A stretch of DNA of 12,900 nt, taken from assembly GCA_031383555.1 (NCBI GenBank), contig JANMZR010000123.1:1-12900 (forward strand). The letters are read 5' to 3'. Position 1 is the stretch's first letter. Each line of letters opens with the position of its first letter. The DNA comes from JANMZR01 sp031383555 (lineage in GTDB: Bacteria > Bacteroidota > Bacteroidia > Cytophagales > Spirosomataceae). The translations under genes were made by a program, and so were the position numbers. Positions 1 through 7,613 of the stretch are shown here, in pieces. The notes beneath the pieces were generated by a model, which was not told the DNA's origin, searched no databases, and saw only the letters and a list, made by a program, of their open reading frames with translations.

Positions 1-42
1 CAAAAAAAAATTAATCAATCATTTGAAAAGTTTATACTCAGT

Positions 43-1740
43 ATGAAAAAATTTTTTGTTATATTATTAGTCACAAGCGCCTTTCTATCAAATACTTACA
101 GTCAAGACCGGCTTGATGGTAAAACTTGGGCCACCCGCTCAGAAGTGATAGGGCAGAATGGGATGGTATGTACCTCCAACCCACTTTCAACACAAGTTGG
201 CATTGAAATTTTGAAAGCTGGTGGTTCCGCTATTGATGCCGCAATAGCTGCCAATGCGATGGAAGGTGTGGTAGAGCCACATGTTAATGGGATTGGAGGA
301 GATATTTTCGCCATCGTTTGGGATGCGAAAACAAAAAAACTACACGGCCTCAATGGCTCCGGCCGTTCACCTTATAGCCTTACGCTCAAAGAATTACAAA
401 GTCGTGGCTTAAAATTCTTACCACCTCGTGGCCCTTTGCCAGTTTCAGTACCAGGCTGTATTGATGGTTGGTTTGAATTGCATAAAAAATTTGGCAAATT
501 ACCAATGAGCCAAATTCTAAGTCATGCCATAAAGTATGCAAGAAACGGCTTTCCTGTACATAGTGAGTTAGCAGGTAGTTTAGTAGCAGTTCCAAAACTT
601 TATGGAATGTATCCAAATATTAAGGAACATTATTACCCAAATGGCTCAGTGCCTAAAAAAGGGGATGTTTTTAAAAATCCAAATTTGGCTAATACTTTAG
701 AGAAAGTAGCCAATGGTGGTAGAGATGCTTTTTACAAAGGAGAAATAGCGCAAACAATTGATAGGTTCTTTAAAAATAATGGTGGCTTTTTATCTGCTAA
801 AGACATGGCCGATCATACCTCAAATTGGGTGGAGCCTGTTTCGGTAAATTATAGAGGTTACGATGTTTGGGAGTTGCCGCCCAATGGTCAAGGCATTGCA
901 GCACTTCAAATGTTAAATATTTTAGAGGGCTATGATTTCTCGAAAATTGCCTATGGAAGTGCTGAGCATATTCATTTATTTACTGAGGCTAAAAAACTGG
1001 CTTTTGAAGATAGAGCCAAATATTATGCTGATCCAGAATTTGTAAAAATACCCGTAAAAGCTTTAATATCAAAGGAATATGCTAATGAAAGGCGTGCATT
1101 AATCAATCCGCTAATTGCTGCCAAACATTACGATGCTGGCAACCCTGCACTCAAAGATGGCGACACAATTTACCTTACCGTGGCCGATAAAGATGGCAAT
1201 ATGGTGTCACTCATACAAAGTAATTATAGAGGCTTTGGCTCTGGAATGATGCCAGATGGACTGGGCTTTATTTTGCAAGATCGTGGTGAAATGTACAGTT
1301 TAACGGAAGGAGAAAATAATACTTATGCTCCTCACAAAAGACCTTTTCATACTATAATTCCTGCTTTTATCACCAAAGATGGGCAACCTTTTATGAGTTT
1401 TGGAGTAATGGGAGGTGGTTTTCAGCCTATGGGTCACGTTCAAATAGCCATGGATGTAATTGACTTTGGTATGAATATTCAAGAGGCTGGTGATGCGCCT
1501 AGAATAAACCATGAGGGCTCCTCAGAACCAACGGGTGAAAAAATGGAAGGCGCCGGCGAAATCACTTTAGAGTCGGGTTTTCCCTATGAATCGATTCGTG
1601 GCTTAATGCGAAAGGGCCATAAAATTGGTTATACACTGGGTCAATATGGTGGCTATCAGGCCATTAAATATGATCCCATTCAAAAAATATATTATGGAGC
1701 AAGCGAAAGTCGGAAAGACGGGCAAGCGGCTGGGTATTAG
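43..1740 (+). CDS. ggt: Exported gamma-glutamyltransferase-family Ntn hydrolase
   Basis: The 565-residue protein belongs to the gamma-glutamyltransferase family, which cleaves or transfers gamma-glutamyl groups from glutathione-like amides. Members are made as one chain that cuts itself before a Thr, which then becomes the N-terminal nucleophile of the small subunit. Residues 1-20 form a signal peptide (cleavage likely TYS|QD, no lipobox Cys), so it acts in the periplasm or outside. The candidate nucleophile is Thr375 in GDTIYLTVADKDGN, giving a large subunit of about 22-374 and a small one of 375-565, normal for the family. Arg108 in GSGRSP sits where the substrate alpha-carboxylate Arg is expected. 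The glycine-rich GGGFQPMGHVQ (457-467) and the Tyr after the nucleophile, where E. coli Ggt has His, suggest the YwrD-like branch rather than classical Ggt, so the substrate is uncertain. The 42 bases upstream show no Shine-Dalgarno and no clear promoter. Confidence 0.9.
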   Translation: MKKFFVILLVTSAFLSNTYSQDRLDGKTWATRSEVIGQNGMVCTSNPLSTQVGIEILKAGGSAIDAAIAANAMEGVVEPHVNGIGGDIFAIVWDAKTKKLHGLNGSGRSPYSLTLKELQSRGLKFLPPRGPLPVSVPGCIDGWFELHKKFGKLPMSQILSHAIKYARNGFPVHSELAGSLVAVPKLYGMYPNIKEHYYPNGSVPKKGDVFKNPNLANTLEKVANGGRDAFYKGEIAQTIDRFFKNNGGFLSAKDMADHTSNWVEPVSVNYRGYDVWELPPNGQGIAALQMLNILEGYDFSKIAYGSAEHIHLFTEAKKLAFEDRAKYYADPEFVKIPVKALISKEYANERRALINPLIAAKHYDAGNPALKDGDTIYLTVADKDGNMVSLIQSNYRGFGSGMMPDGLGFILQDRGEMYSLTEGENNTYAPHKRPFHTIIPAFITKDGQPFMSFGVMGGGFQPMGHVQIAMDVIDFGMNIQEAGDAPRINHEGSSEPTGEKMEGAGEITLESGFPYESIRGLMRKGHKIGYTLGQYGGYQAIKYDPIQKIYYGASESRKDGQAAGY

Positions 1741-1743
1741 TGG

Positions 1744-1765
1744 TTTTTGAAATTTATTTCAAAAA
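1744..1765. repeat. AT-rich perfect inverted repeat after the ggt stop codon
   Basis: Ten-base arms TTTTTGAAAT (1744-1753) and ATTTCAAAAA (1756-1765) are perfectly complementary across a two-base centre. The repeat starts four bases after the ggt stop. It could fold as a weak hairpin ending ggt transcription, but on the plus strand it is followed by A residues, not a T run, so it is not a canonical intrinsic terminator. A protein-binding palindrome ahead of queE is the alternative. Related TTTGAA/TTCAAA words recur up to 1810. Confidence 0.4.
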
Positions 1766-1819
1766 AAATTATTGGAAATTTTGAACTTTTATTCAATATT
1801 TCAAATTTTAAATTTCTGA

Positions 1820-2449
1820 ATGAGTGCCCAAAATAACAATTTAATTAACAATGAGATTCCCTTAATGGAAGCCTTTTACACCATTCAAGGTGAAGGCAAT
1901 TTTACTGGGCATGCTGCTTATTTTATCCGATTGGGTGGCTGCGATGTAGGTTGTCATTGGTGCGATGTGAAGGAAAGTTGGGATGTAAATTTGCACCCTA
2001 AAGTTTCAATTGAAAGTATTGTTTCAGAAGCACAAAAACACCCTACTCGATTAGCTGTAATTACAGGAGGAGAGCCTTTAATGCACAATTTAGATTTACT
2101 TACTGAAGCACTGCAAAGTGCTGGCTTCCAAACTAATATAGAAACTTCAGGCGTATGTGAGCAGCTCTCTGGCCATTGGAATTGGGTATGTTTTTCTCCA
2201 AAAAAATTCAAACAGCCCAACCCTAGCATTTATACGAAAGCCGATGAACTTAAAGTAATTATTTACAATAAATCAGACTTTGATTTTGCCTTGGAACATG
2301 CCCAAAATGTAAATGAAAACTGTCGACTGCTTTTACAACCTGAATGGAGCCGCCAGCTAGATATGTTACCTCAAATTATTGAATTTGTTAAAGAAAACCC
2401 AGCTTGGCAAATAAGTTTGCAAACGCATAAATTCATGGATATACCGTAA
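1820..2449 (+). CDS. queE: 7-carboxy-7-deazaguanine synthase (radical SAM), QueE
   Basis: QueE is a radical S-adenosylmethionine enzyme that turns 6-carboxy-5,6,7,8-tetrahydropterin into 7-carboxy-7-deazaguanine, the ring-contraction step on the way to preQ0 and queuosine in tRNA. At 209 residues it matches the short form of the family. The Cys triad that holds the 4Fe-4S cluster is C41, C45 and C48 in GGCDVGCHWCD, preceded by the family signature EAFYTIQGEG (17-26). TGGEP (82-86) is the SAM-binding glycine motif. SPKKF and ADELKVII later in the chain, and the C-terminal LQTHKFMDIP, are typical of QueE. The ATG at 1820 leaves a normal N-terminus. There is no Shine-Dalgarno, as usual in this phylum. 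No other queuosine gene (queC, queD, queF) lies in the window, so the gene stands apart from its pathway here. Confidence 0.94.
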   Translation: MSAQNNNLINNEIPLMEAFYTIQGEGNFTGHAAYFIRLGGCDVGCHWCDVKESWDVNLHPKVSIESIVSEAQKHPTRLAVITGGEPLMHNLDLLTEALQSAGFQTNIETSGVCEQLSGHWNWVCFSPKKFKQPNPSIYTKADELKVIIYNKSDFDFALEHAQNVNENCRLLLQPEWSRQLDMLPQIIEFVKENPAWQISLQTHKFMDIP

Positions 2450-2571
2450 TCATTTTAGACAAATATGAACTAGCCGTTAAATAGGATTTTTAAAGCAATA
2501 TTTTGTTTAAATTTATGTTTAATAATAAAGATTAGTGTATAACCGAAAATTATACTTTTTCTGAATTAACC

Positions 2572-4485
2572 ATGCAAAAAATATACTTTACTCTAAGTTT
2601 TATTTTATTCAGTTTCAGCATTTATGCGCAGAAAACTTATAGTATTTCGGATAAAAAAGCTATAAATCTTTATGAAAAAGGGCTTGAAGCCTTCAATAAT
2701 AACAATAAACAAGGAGCCATTTCTTTTTATGAGCGTGCGCTTGACAGAGAACCCAGTTTTCCCGAAGCGTTGCATCGCTTGGGTCAAGTTTATGAGCTTT
2801 CTGGCAATAAAAATTTAGCGCTATCCTATTATGAAAAATCAATAAAAATTGCTCCCGATCTTGCCTCTACAGCTATTATTTATCATATATTAGGTGTTTA
2901 TGCTTTTGAAAAAGGCAATTATTCAAAAGCAATTGAATATTTGGATAATTTCATTGAATTGGCCCCAAAATCATTTTCTTTAGTAAAAAAAGCAAAAAAA
3001 ATAATTAGCAATGCCTCCTTTGCCATTGAAGCGGTAAAAAATCCTTTGAAAATAAATCCTATTTCGTTAGGCAAAGGCGTAAATGTGTTTCATAGTCAAT
3101 ACTTTCCCTCGCTTACTGCAGATAAGGAAATGTTGGTTTTTACAGGTTATAACAGGAACAATCAAGACGAAAATCTATTTGTTTCTTATTTGAAAAATAA
3201 GGCATGGACCCACCCAATACCCATTTCACCAAATATAAATTCTGAAGAAAATGAAGGAACTGCAGCCATTTCAGCCGATGGTCGTACTTTGGTATTTACA
3301 GCCTGCAATACTAAAAATGGATTAGGAAGTTGCGACCTTTTTGTAAGTTATAAAATAGGAAATACTTGGCCTAAAGCAATCAATTTGGGTGAAAATATTA
3401 ATACCCGTGAATGGGAGTCACAACCTTCACTTTCTGCTGATGGCTCAATTCTATATTTTGTATCGGACAGGCGTGGTGGTATTGGTAAGCGTGATATTTA
3501 TATCAGCAAAAAAGATGATGAAGGAAATTGGAGCATGGCACAAAACATTGGTAATCAAATAAATACAGCTGAAGACGAAATCTCACCGTTTATTCATCCT
3601 AATGGAATTTCGCTATTTTTCGCTTCAGATGGCTACCCTGGACTCGGCGGAATGGACATATTTTTTTCTGAAAAAATAAATAATAATTGGACGAATCCTG
3701 AAAACTTTGGCTACCCAATAAATACCACAAGGGACCAAGTTTCACTTTTTATAACTGCTGATAATAAAAGAGGCTATTATTCTTTGGAGCAAAATCAGGA
3801 TGAAGCCAGTCGAAATTCACTGCTCTACCAATTTGATATTCCACCTCAGTTAGCCAAAAGGATAAAAAAAGCCAATGTGGTAAAAGGTGTAGTTACAGAT
3901 GCAAAATCGAAGAAAAAACTCAAAGCCGACATTGAAGTTTATAACCTGAAAACCAATGGCTTAGAGTCAAAAACTTCCTCAGATGAACAAACTGGTGAAT
4001 ATATGAACATCTTGAATCAAGGTGGTAGTTACGGCCTTTTTGTGAATAAGCCTGGTTATTTTTTCAAAAGTATTCATTTCGATTATTCTGACGAAATGGA
4101 TTCCACCTCAAAATATATGGACATCATGCTCGAACCATTGATGAAAAACAGCAAAGAAATATTGAATAATATTTATTTTGATTCTAATAAATTTGAACTA
4201 AAACCAGAATCAAAACCTGAATTGGAAAAACTATCAAAACTACTTAGCTTGAATCCATCACTAAATATTGAAATTTCGGGTCATACTGATGACATTGGCA
4301 AAGATTCAGAGAACATGATTCTTTCAAAAAATAGAGCTAAATCCGTTTTCGATTATCTAATAAACAGTGGTATTAATCCAAATCGAATAAAAGCTGCAGG
4401 TTATGGAGAAACGCTGCCAAATGTGCTAAATGATTCTATTGAAAATAGAGCAAAAAATAGGCGAATAGAAGTTAAAATAATATAA
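2572..4485 (+). CDS. OmpA-family protein with TPR, beta-propeller and CRD domains (PorE-like)
   Basis: The 637-residue protein is exported: residues 1-19 are a signal peptide cleaved before Gln20, with no lipobox Cys. Domains in order: three TPR-like helical repeats (about 28-135); a beta-propeller of PD40/WD40-like blades whose conserved strands begin near residues 177, 229, 283, 337 and 390, a regular period of about 53, with linkers such as NWTNPENFGYPINT; a carboxypeptidase-regulatory-like beta sandwich (about 436-520, opening VVKGVVTDAKSKKKLKADI); and a C-terminal OmpA domain (about 530-637). The OmpA domain keeps the two peptidoglycan (diaminopimelate) contacts, D573 in GHTDD and R588 in KNRAKS, spaced 15 residues as in E. 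coli OmpA. It therefore most likely links peptidoglycan to an envelope complex. The same order is described for PorE, a type IX secretion component of Porphyromonas gingivalis, but PorE is a lipoprotein and Bacteroidota carry many such paralogues. The 122 bases upstream hold no perfect -7 box. Confidence 0.9.
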   Translation: MQKIYFTLSFILFSFSIYAQKTYSISDKKAINLYEKGLEAFNNNNKQGAISFYERALDREPSFPEALHRLGQVYELSGNKNLALSYYEKSIKIAPDLASTAIIYHILGVYAFEKGNYSKAIEYLDNFIELAPKSFSLVKKAKKIISNASFAIEAVKNPLKINPISLGKGVNVFHSQYFPSLTADKEMLVFTGYNRNNQDENLFVSYLKNKAWTHPIPISPNINSEENEGTAAISADGRTLVFTACNTKNGLGSCDLFVSYKIGNTWPKAINLGENINTREWESQPSLSADGSILYFVSDRRGGIGKRDIYISKKDDEGNWSMAQNIGNQINTAEDEISPFIHPNGISLFFASDGYPGLGGMDIFFSEKINNNWTNPENFGYPINTTRDQVSLFITADNKRGYYSLEQNQDEASRNSLLYQFDIPPQLAKRIKKANVVKGVVTDAKSKKKLKADIEVYNLKTNGLESKTSSDEQTGEYMNILNQGGSYGLFVNKPGYFFKSIHFDYSDEMDSTSKYMDIMLEPLMKNSKEILNNIYFDSNKFELKPESKPELEKLSKLLSLNPSLNIEISGHTDDIGKDSENMILSKNRAKSVFDYLINSGINPNRIKAAGYGETLPNVLNDSIENRAKNRRIEVKII

Positions 4486-4562
4486 TGTAGCTTGTTTACA
4501 GCCAATTTTGTTCATCAATTCGCCATTCTTCAAAGAAAAATAGTATTTCTAATATTACTACC

Positions 4563-4570
4563 TAAATTTG
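4563..4570 (+). promoter_or_regulatory. Bacteroidota -7 promoter box for the ygiBC-like operon
   Basis: TAAATTTG fits the TAnnTTTG -7 consensus of the Bacteroidota primary sigma factor exactly. Transcription would start near 4577, leaving a leader of about 27 bases before the ATG at 4604. No good TTTG -33 element is seen at the usual distance. The box overlaps an in-frame TTG at 4568, which argues against that codon being the translation start. Confidence 0.55.
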
Positions 4571-4603
4571 CTTTTAAATAATAAAATACAATTTTCATAT
4601 CTA

Positions 4604-5269
4604 ATGGAAAAATTAACAAAAAAATCTTTTTTACAAAAAGCAAACTCAATTTCAGTAAGTGCGAGTTTAGCATTTATTGCCTTGGGGACTAGCACTTTAA
4701 CAACAAGCTGTGGCAACAATTCAGAGGGCGATGGAGATTACGAAGAAGTTGAAGTGCTTACCAAAGGTGTAAAGTCCTATATCCAAGAAACAAAACCCGG
4801 CGAGTTCAAAATAAGCAAAGAAGACCAAACTCAAGCCACTGATACTGAGGCGATCATCACCTATTTGGATGGACATACTGAAAATATTGCCACTTCACGG
4901 GCACAGATTATGATTGAAGATGAAATTCGCTCAAATCCTGATTCAATTGGTAAAACGGCTAACCTACCCAATGCCCTTTTGTTTGGAGGTATGGGTTATT
5001 TTTTGGCCAATCTTCCAGGTAGTAGCCTTAAAAAATACAGGGCTGATGATAAAATTGCCAATAATACAAATCCTAAAGACTCCGTAATTCATAGAAATGG
5101 AGGCCATGGTATGGGCTTTTTCCCATTATTTTGGATGAGTAGAGCTGCTTTTTACTCTGGAAATAGAGTACAAGAATCAATGGCTTCATCAAGAATGCGC
5201 ACTACTAGGCCTATAGCTGGTAAAACAGGATTTTTCAAAAGCTCTGGTAGAGGGGGATTTTTTGGTTAA
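4604..5269 (+). CDS. Putative lipoprotein, YgiB/DUF1190-like, partner of the ATP-grasp enzyme
   Basis: This is a 221-residue small exported protein of unknown function. An N-terminal basic stretch (KLTKK) and hydrophobic segment (about 16-35) lead to LTTSC, with Cys36 a plausible lipidated residue; the lipobox is loose, as is common in this phylum. The mature part begins acidic (GDGDYEEVEV), then has a mixed region, then Gly/aromatic patches at 128-132 (GGMGY) and 166-173 (GGHGMGFF), and ends in a basic Gly/Ser tail finishing RGGFFG (216-221). The lipoprotein start, Gly-rich RGGF-type tail and position five bases upstream of a YgiC-like gene recall E. coli YgiB (DUF1190), also encoded just before ygiC. 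I infer the relationship from layout and composition, not alignment. A longer reading from TTG 4568 is rejected because that codon lies in a -7 promoter box and would put 12 residues before the signal peptide. Confidence 0.75.
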   Translation: MEKLTKKSFLQKANSISVSASLAFIALGTSTLTTSCGNNSEGDGDYEEVEVLTKGVKSYIQETKPGEFKISKEDQTQATDTEAIITYLDGHTENIATSRAQIMIEDEIRSNPDSIGKTANLPNALLFGGMGYFLANLPGSSLKKYRADDKIANNTNPKDSVIHRNGGHGMGFFPLFWMSRAAFYSGNRVQESMASSRMRTTRPIAGKTGFFKSSGRGGFFG

Positions 5270-5274
5270 AAGAA

Positions 5275-6438
5275 ATGAAAAAAATTAAACTAGCAAAAGA
5301 GCCGACTGCTTTTTTGCAAAATTCTGGTTGGAATTGGACTACCTCTGACCTCACACCATATATTTCAAACGAACTCATTCAAGTAACTGAATTAGAAGCT
5401 GATAACTATTATAAAGCGGCTGAAAACTTGTATGAAATGTACATTAAAGCAGCTGAATGGGTAATAAAAACGAAAAATTACGAACAATTAGGCATTCCAA
5501 AAAATATAATACCACTTATTGAATACACTTGGGAAAAAGACAATCATTGGCATTTATATGGGCGGTTCGACCTTAGCGGTGGCATTGATGGATTGCCGAT
5601 AAAATTAATCGAATTCAATGCCGATACTGCAACTTGCTTGCCAGAAACTGGAATAATACAATGGGCAAGTTTAATGGCTAATGACTTATCAGAAAAGCAA
5701 CAATTCAATACTCTTTTTGAAAGTTTGGTGGCAACTTTTAAAAAATTAAAAGAAATAAACTCAGCTTTGGAGCCTTCCCTCCTATTTTCGTCAATGTCTG
5801 GCTTTCCTGAAGATGAAACCAATGTGTCCATCTTATTTGAGGCCGCCAAAGAAGCTGGCTTTCAAGTAGATAGCGAATATATTGAAAATGTAGAATTTTC
5901 CAAAGAAGAAGGAGTTTTTAAGGTAAATGAAAACGGTATATACCAAAATTTCCCTTTTTGGTTTAAACTTATACCTTGGGAGTTTATGGCTTGGGACGAG
6001 CCCGAGCTATTGGAAATACTTGCAGATTTAGTTCAAAATAAGAAAATAATTGTACTCAATCCTGCTTATACTTTACTTTTTCAATCGAAAGGTATCTTGA
6101 AAGTTTTATGGGATCTGTATCCTAATCACCCTCTCTTATTAGAAACAAAGAATGAGCCACTTTATGGCAAAAAATCTGTAAAAAAGGTGTTTTTTGGTCG
6201 TGAAGGTGCCAATGTACAAATCATTTCAAGCTTTGGCACTCCTCTTTCTAACTCAATGGGTGAATATGGAAATCAAAAAGCTATTTATCAAGAATATACT
6301 GATTTTGCGAAAGATGAAAATGGAAATTATGTACAAGCTGGTGTATTCTTTAGTACTGAACCATCAGCTTTAGGCTTTCGAATAGGCGAGGAAATAATTG
6401 ATAACAAAGCAAGTTTTTGTGGGCATGTTATCAATTGA
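5275..6438 (+). CDS. Glutathionylspermidine synthase-family ATP-grasp enzyme, YgiC-like
   Basis: The 387-residue protein is an ATP-grasp ligase of the glutathionylspermidine synthase family (GSP_synth), which joins a carboxylate to an amine using ATP. Its length matches E. coli YgiC (about 386 residues), which has the synthetase fold without the N-terminal amidase of true Gsp. The family core is clear: GRFD (R97, D99), then IEFNADTATCLPETG from 112, in which E113 and N115 line up with Mg/ATP ligands known in E. coli GspS. C-terminal elements GREGANV and the FFSTEPSALGFRIG region also fit. It starts five bases after the YgiB-like gene stop (taa, then ATG at 5275), so the two are surely cotranscribed. 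There is no signal peptide, so the enzyme is cytoplasmic while its partner is exported. The substrate is unknown; glutathionylspermidine is unlikely if the organism makes bacillithiol. A peptide- or polyamine-modifying role is possible. Confidence 0.88.
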   Translation: MKKIKLAKEPTAFLQNSGWNWTTSDLTPYISNELIQVTELEADNYYKAAENLYEMYIKAAEWVIKTKNYEQLGIPKNIIPLIEYTWEKDNHWHLYGRFDLSGGIDGLPIKLIEFNADTATCLPETGIIQWASLMANDLSEKQQFNTLFESLVATFKKLKEINSALEPSLLFSSMSGFPEDETNVSILFEAAKEAGFQVDSEYIENVEFSKEEGVFKVNENGIYQNFPFWFKLIPWEFMAWDEPELLEILADLVQNKKIIVLNPAYTLLFQSKGILKVLWDLYPNHPLLLETKNEPLYGKKSVKKVFFGREGANVQIISSFGTPLSNSMGEYGNQKAIYQEYTDFAKDENGNYVQAGVFFSTEPSALGFRIGEEIIDNKASFCGHVIN

Positions 6439-6537
6439 AATAGGATTAGAGGCTCCAAGGTAAATTAGATTAACATTTTTTAACATTCTTATATCTCTAC
6501 TAATCAACAAGTTGCAGTACTCAGTCAAATTTTTATT

Positions 6538-6567
6538 TGCCATTGCTAGATAAAAATGGCATTTTTG
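6538..6567 (+). terminator. Weak hairpin with T run after the ygiC-like gene
   Basis: TGCCAT (6538-6543) and ATGGCA (6556-6561) can pair as a six-base stem around a 12-base loop, followed by TTTTTG. It lies about 100 bases past the stop of the ygiC-like gene and before the trxB promoter, a sensible place for a terminator. The stem is short and the loop large, so the call is tentative. Confidence 0.3.
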
Positions 6568-6584
6568 TGTTTATTTCTTTGTTA

Positions 6585-6614
6585 GTTGAAGTAAGAAAGT
6601 TATAAATATTTTTG
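6585..6614 (+). promoter_or_regulatory. Promoter for trxB (Bacteroidota type)
   Basis: TATTTTTG (6607-6614) fits the -7 consensus TAnnTTTG. GTTG (6585-6588), one base off the -33 TTTG, lies 18 bases upstream. Transcription would start near 6621, giving a leader of about 30 bases before the trxB ATG. This suggests trxB is transcribed separately from the ygiBC-like operon. Confidence 0.5.
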
Positions 6615-6651
6615 AAAAACAAATAAATAATTAAAGTAGATTTTATTTTAA

Positions 6652-7587
6652 ATGGAGCATACTAAATGTTTAATAATAGGCTCAGGACCAGCAGGTTACA
6701 CAGCCGCAATATACGCTGCAAGAGCAGGCCTTAACCCAATAATGTACCAGGGCATGCAGCCAGGTGGTCAACTTACAATCACTAACGATGTTGAAAATTT
6801 TCCAGGGTATCCTGACGGCGTTCAAGGGCCAGAAATGATGGAAGACCTCCGCAAACAGGCTGAGCGATTCGGCACCGTTAATAGATACGGACTCGCCACA
6901 TCAGTTGATTTTTCAAGCTCAAAGAAAGTAATTACAATTGACGAAACGCACCAAATATCTGCCGATTCCGTTATTATCGCTACAGGTGCATCAGCCAAAT
7001 GGCTGGGCTTACCGTCTGAGACTGAATTCAACGGAAAAGGGGTGTCTGCTTGCGCAGTCTGCGATGGTTTTTTCTTTCGTGGACAAGACGTAGCCATAGT
7101 TGGTGGTGGCGATACAGCTGCTGAAGAAGCTACCTATTTGGCAAATCTTTGCAATAAAGTTCATATGATAGTGCGAAGAGATGAATTACGAGCATCACAA
7201 ATAATGCAAAAAAGGGTGCTTTCAAACCCCAAAATAGAAATGCATTGGCAAAGTGAAACGGTTGAAATAATTGGAGATAGTACTGGCGTAACGAATGTGC
7301 AAATTAAAAACGTAACAACTGAGGCGATCACTGACTTAAAAGTAACTGGTTTTTTCGTTGCCATCGGTCATTCACCTAATACTGGAATATTTAATGGTAT
7401 TATCGATATGAATGAGGCTGGATACATTAATACAATTCTTGGCTCCACTAAAACAAATATTGCGGGTGTATTTGCCTGTGGTGATGCGCAAGATCATGTT
7501 TACAGACAGGCTGTTACTGCCGCAGGCACAGGTTGCATGGCTGCTTTGGATGCAGAGCGCTATTTAGCAGAATTCGACCTACATTAA
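6652..7587 (+). CDS. trxB: Thioredoxin-disulfide reductase TrxB
   Basis: TrxB is a cytoplasmic FAD enzyme that uses NADPH to reduce thioredoxin, which then supplies electrons to ribonucleotide reductase and disulfide repair. At 311 residues it is the low-molecular-weight bacterial type. The FAD-binding Rossmann motif is IIGSGPAGYTAA (from residue 8). The redox-active pair is C134-A-V-C137 in SACAVCDG. The NADPH-binding glycine motif is VGGGDTAAEEA (150-160), and VRR plus R180 (R175, R176, R180) form the 2'-phosphate pocket, which fits NADPH rather than NADH or flavodoxin-type donors. The closing CGDAQDHVYRQAVTAAGTG is the standard second FAD motif. The gene has its own likely promoter and is followed after 26 bases by an M23 peptidase gene, probably read from the same transcript. 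Confidence 0.96.
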   Translation: MEHTKCLIIGSGPAGYTAAIYAARAGLNPIMYQGMQPGGQLTITNDVENFPGYPDGVQGPEMMEDLRKQAERFGTVNRYGLATSVDFSSSKKVITIDETHQISADSVIIATGASAKWLGLPSETEFNGKGVSACAVCDGFFFRGQDVAIVGGGDTAAEEATYLANLCNKVHMIVRRDELRASQIMQKRVLSNPKIEMHWQSETVEIIGDSTGVTNVQIKNVTTEAITDLKVTGFFVAIGHSPNTGIFNGIIDMNEAGYINTILGSTKTNIAGVFACGDAQDHVYRQAVTAAGTGCMAALDAERYLAEFDLH

Positions 7588-7613
7588 AAGCTATTTACAC
7601 AAAATATATTGTT

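Noticed and set aside
4568..4606. TTG start at 4568 extending the YgiB-like lipoprotein by 12 residues
   Set aside because: The codon lies inside an exact -7 promoter box and the extension would sit before the signal peptide. ATG 4604 gives a normal lipoprotein N-terminus.
7533..7613. Upstream ATG start for the M23 peptidase inside trxB
   Set aside because: It would place 27 residues read from the trxB 3' end before a clean signal peptide. ATG 7614 fits.
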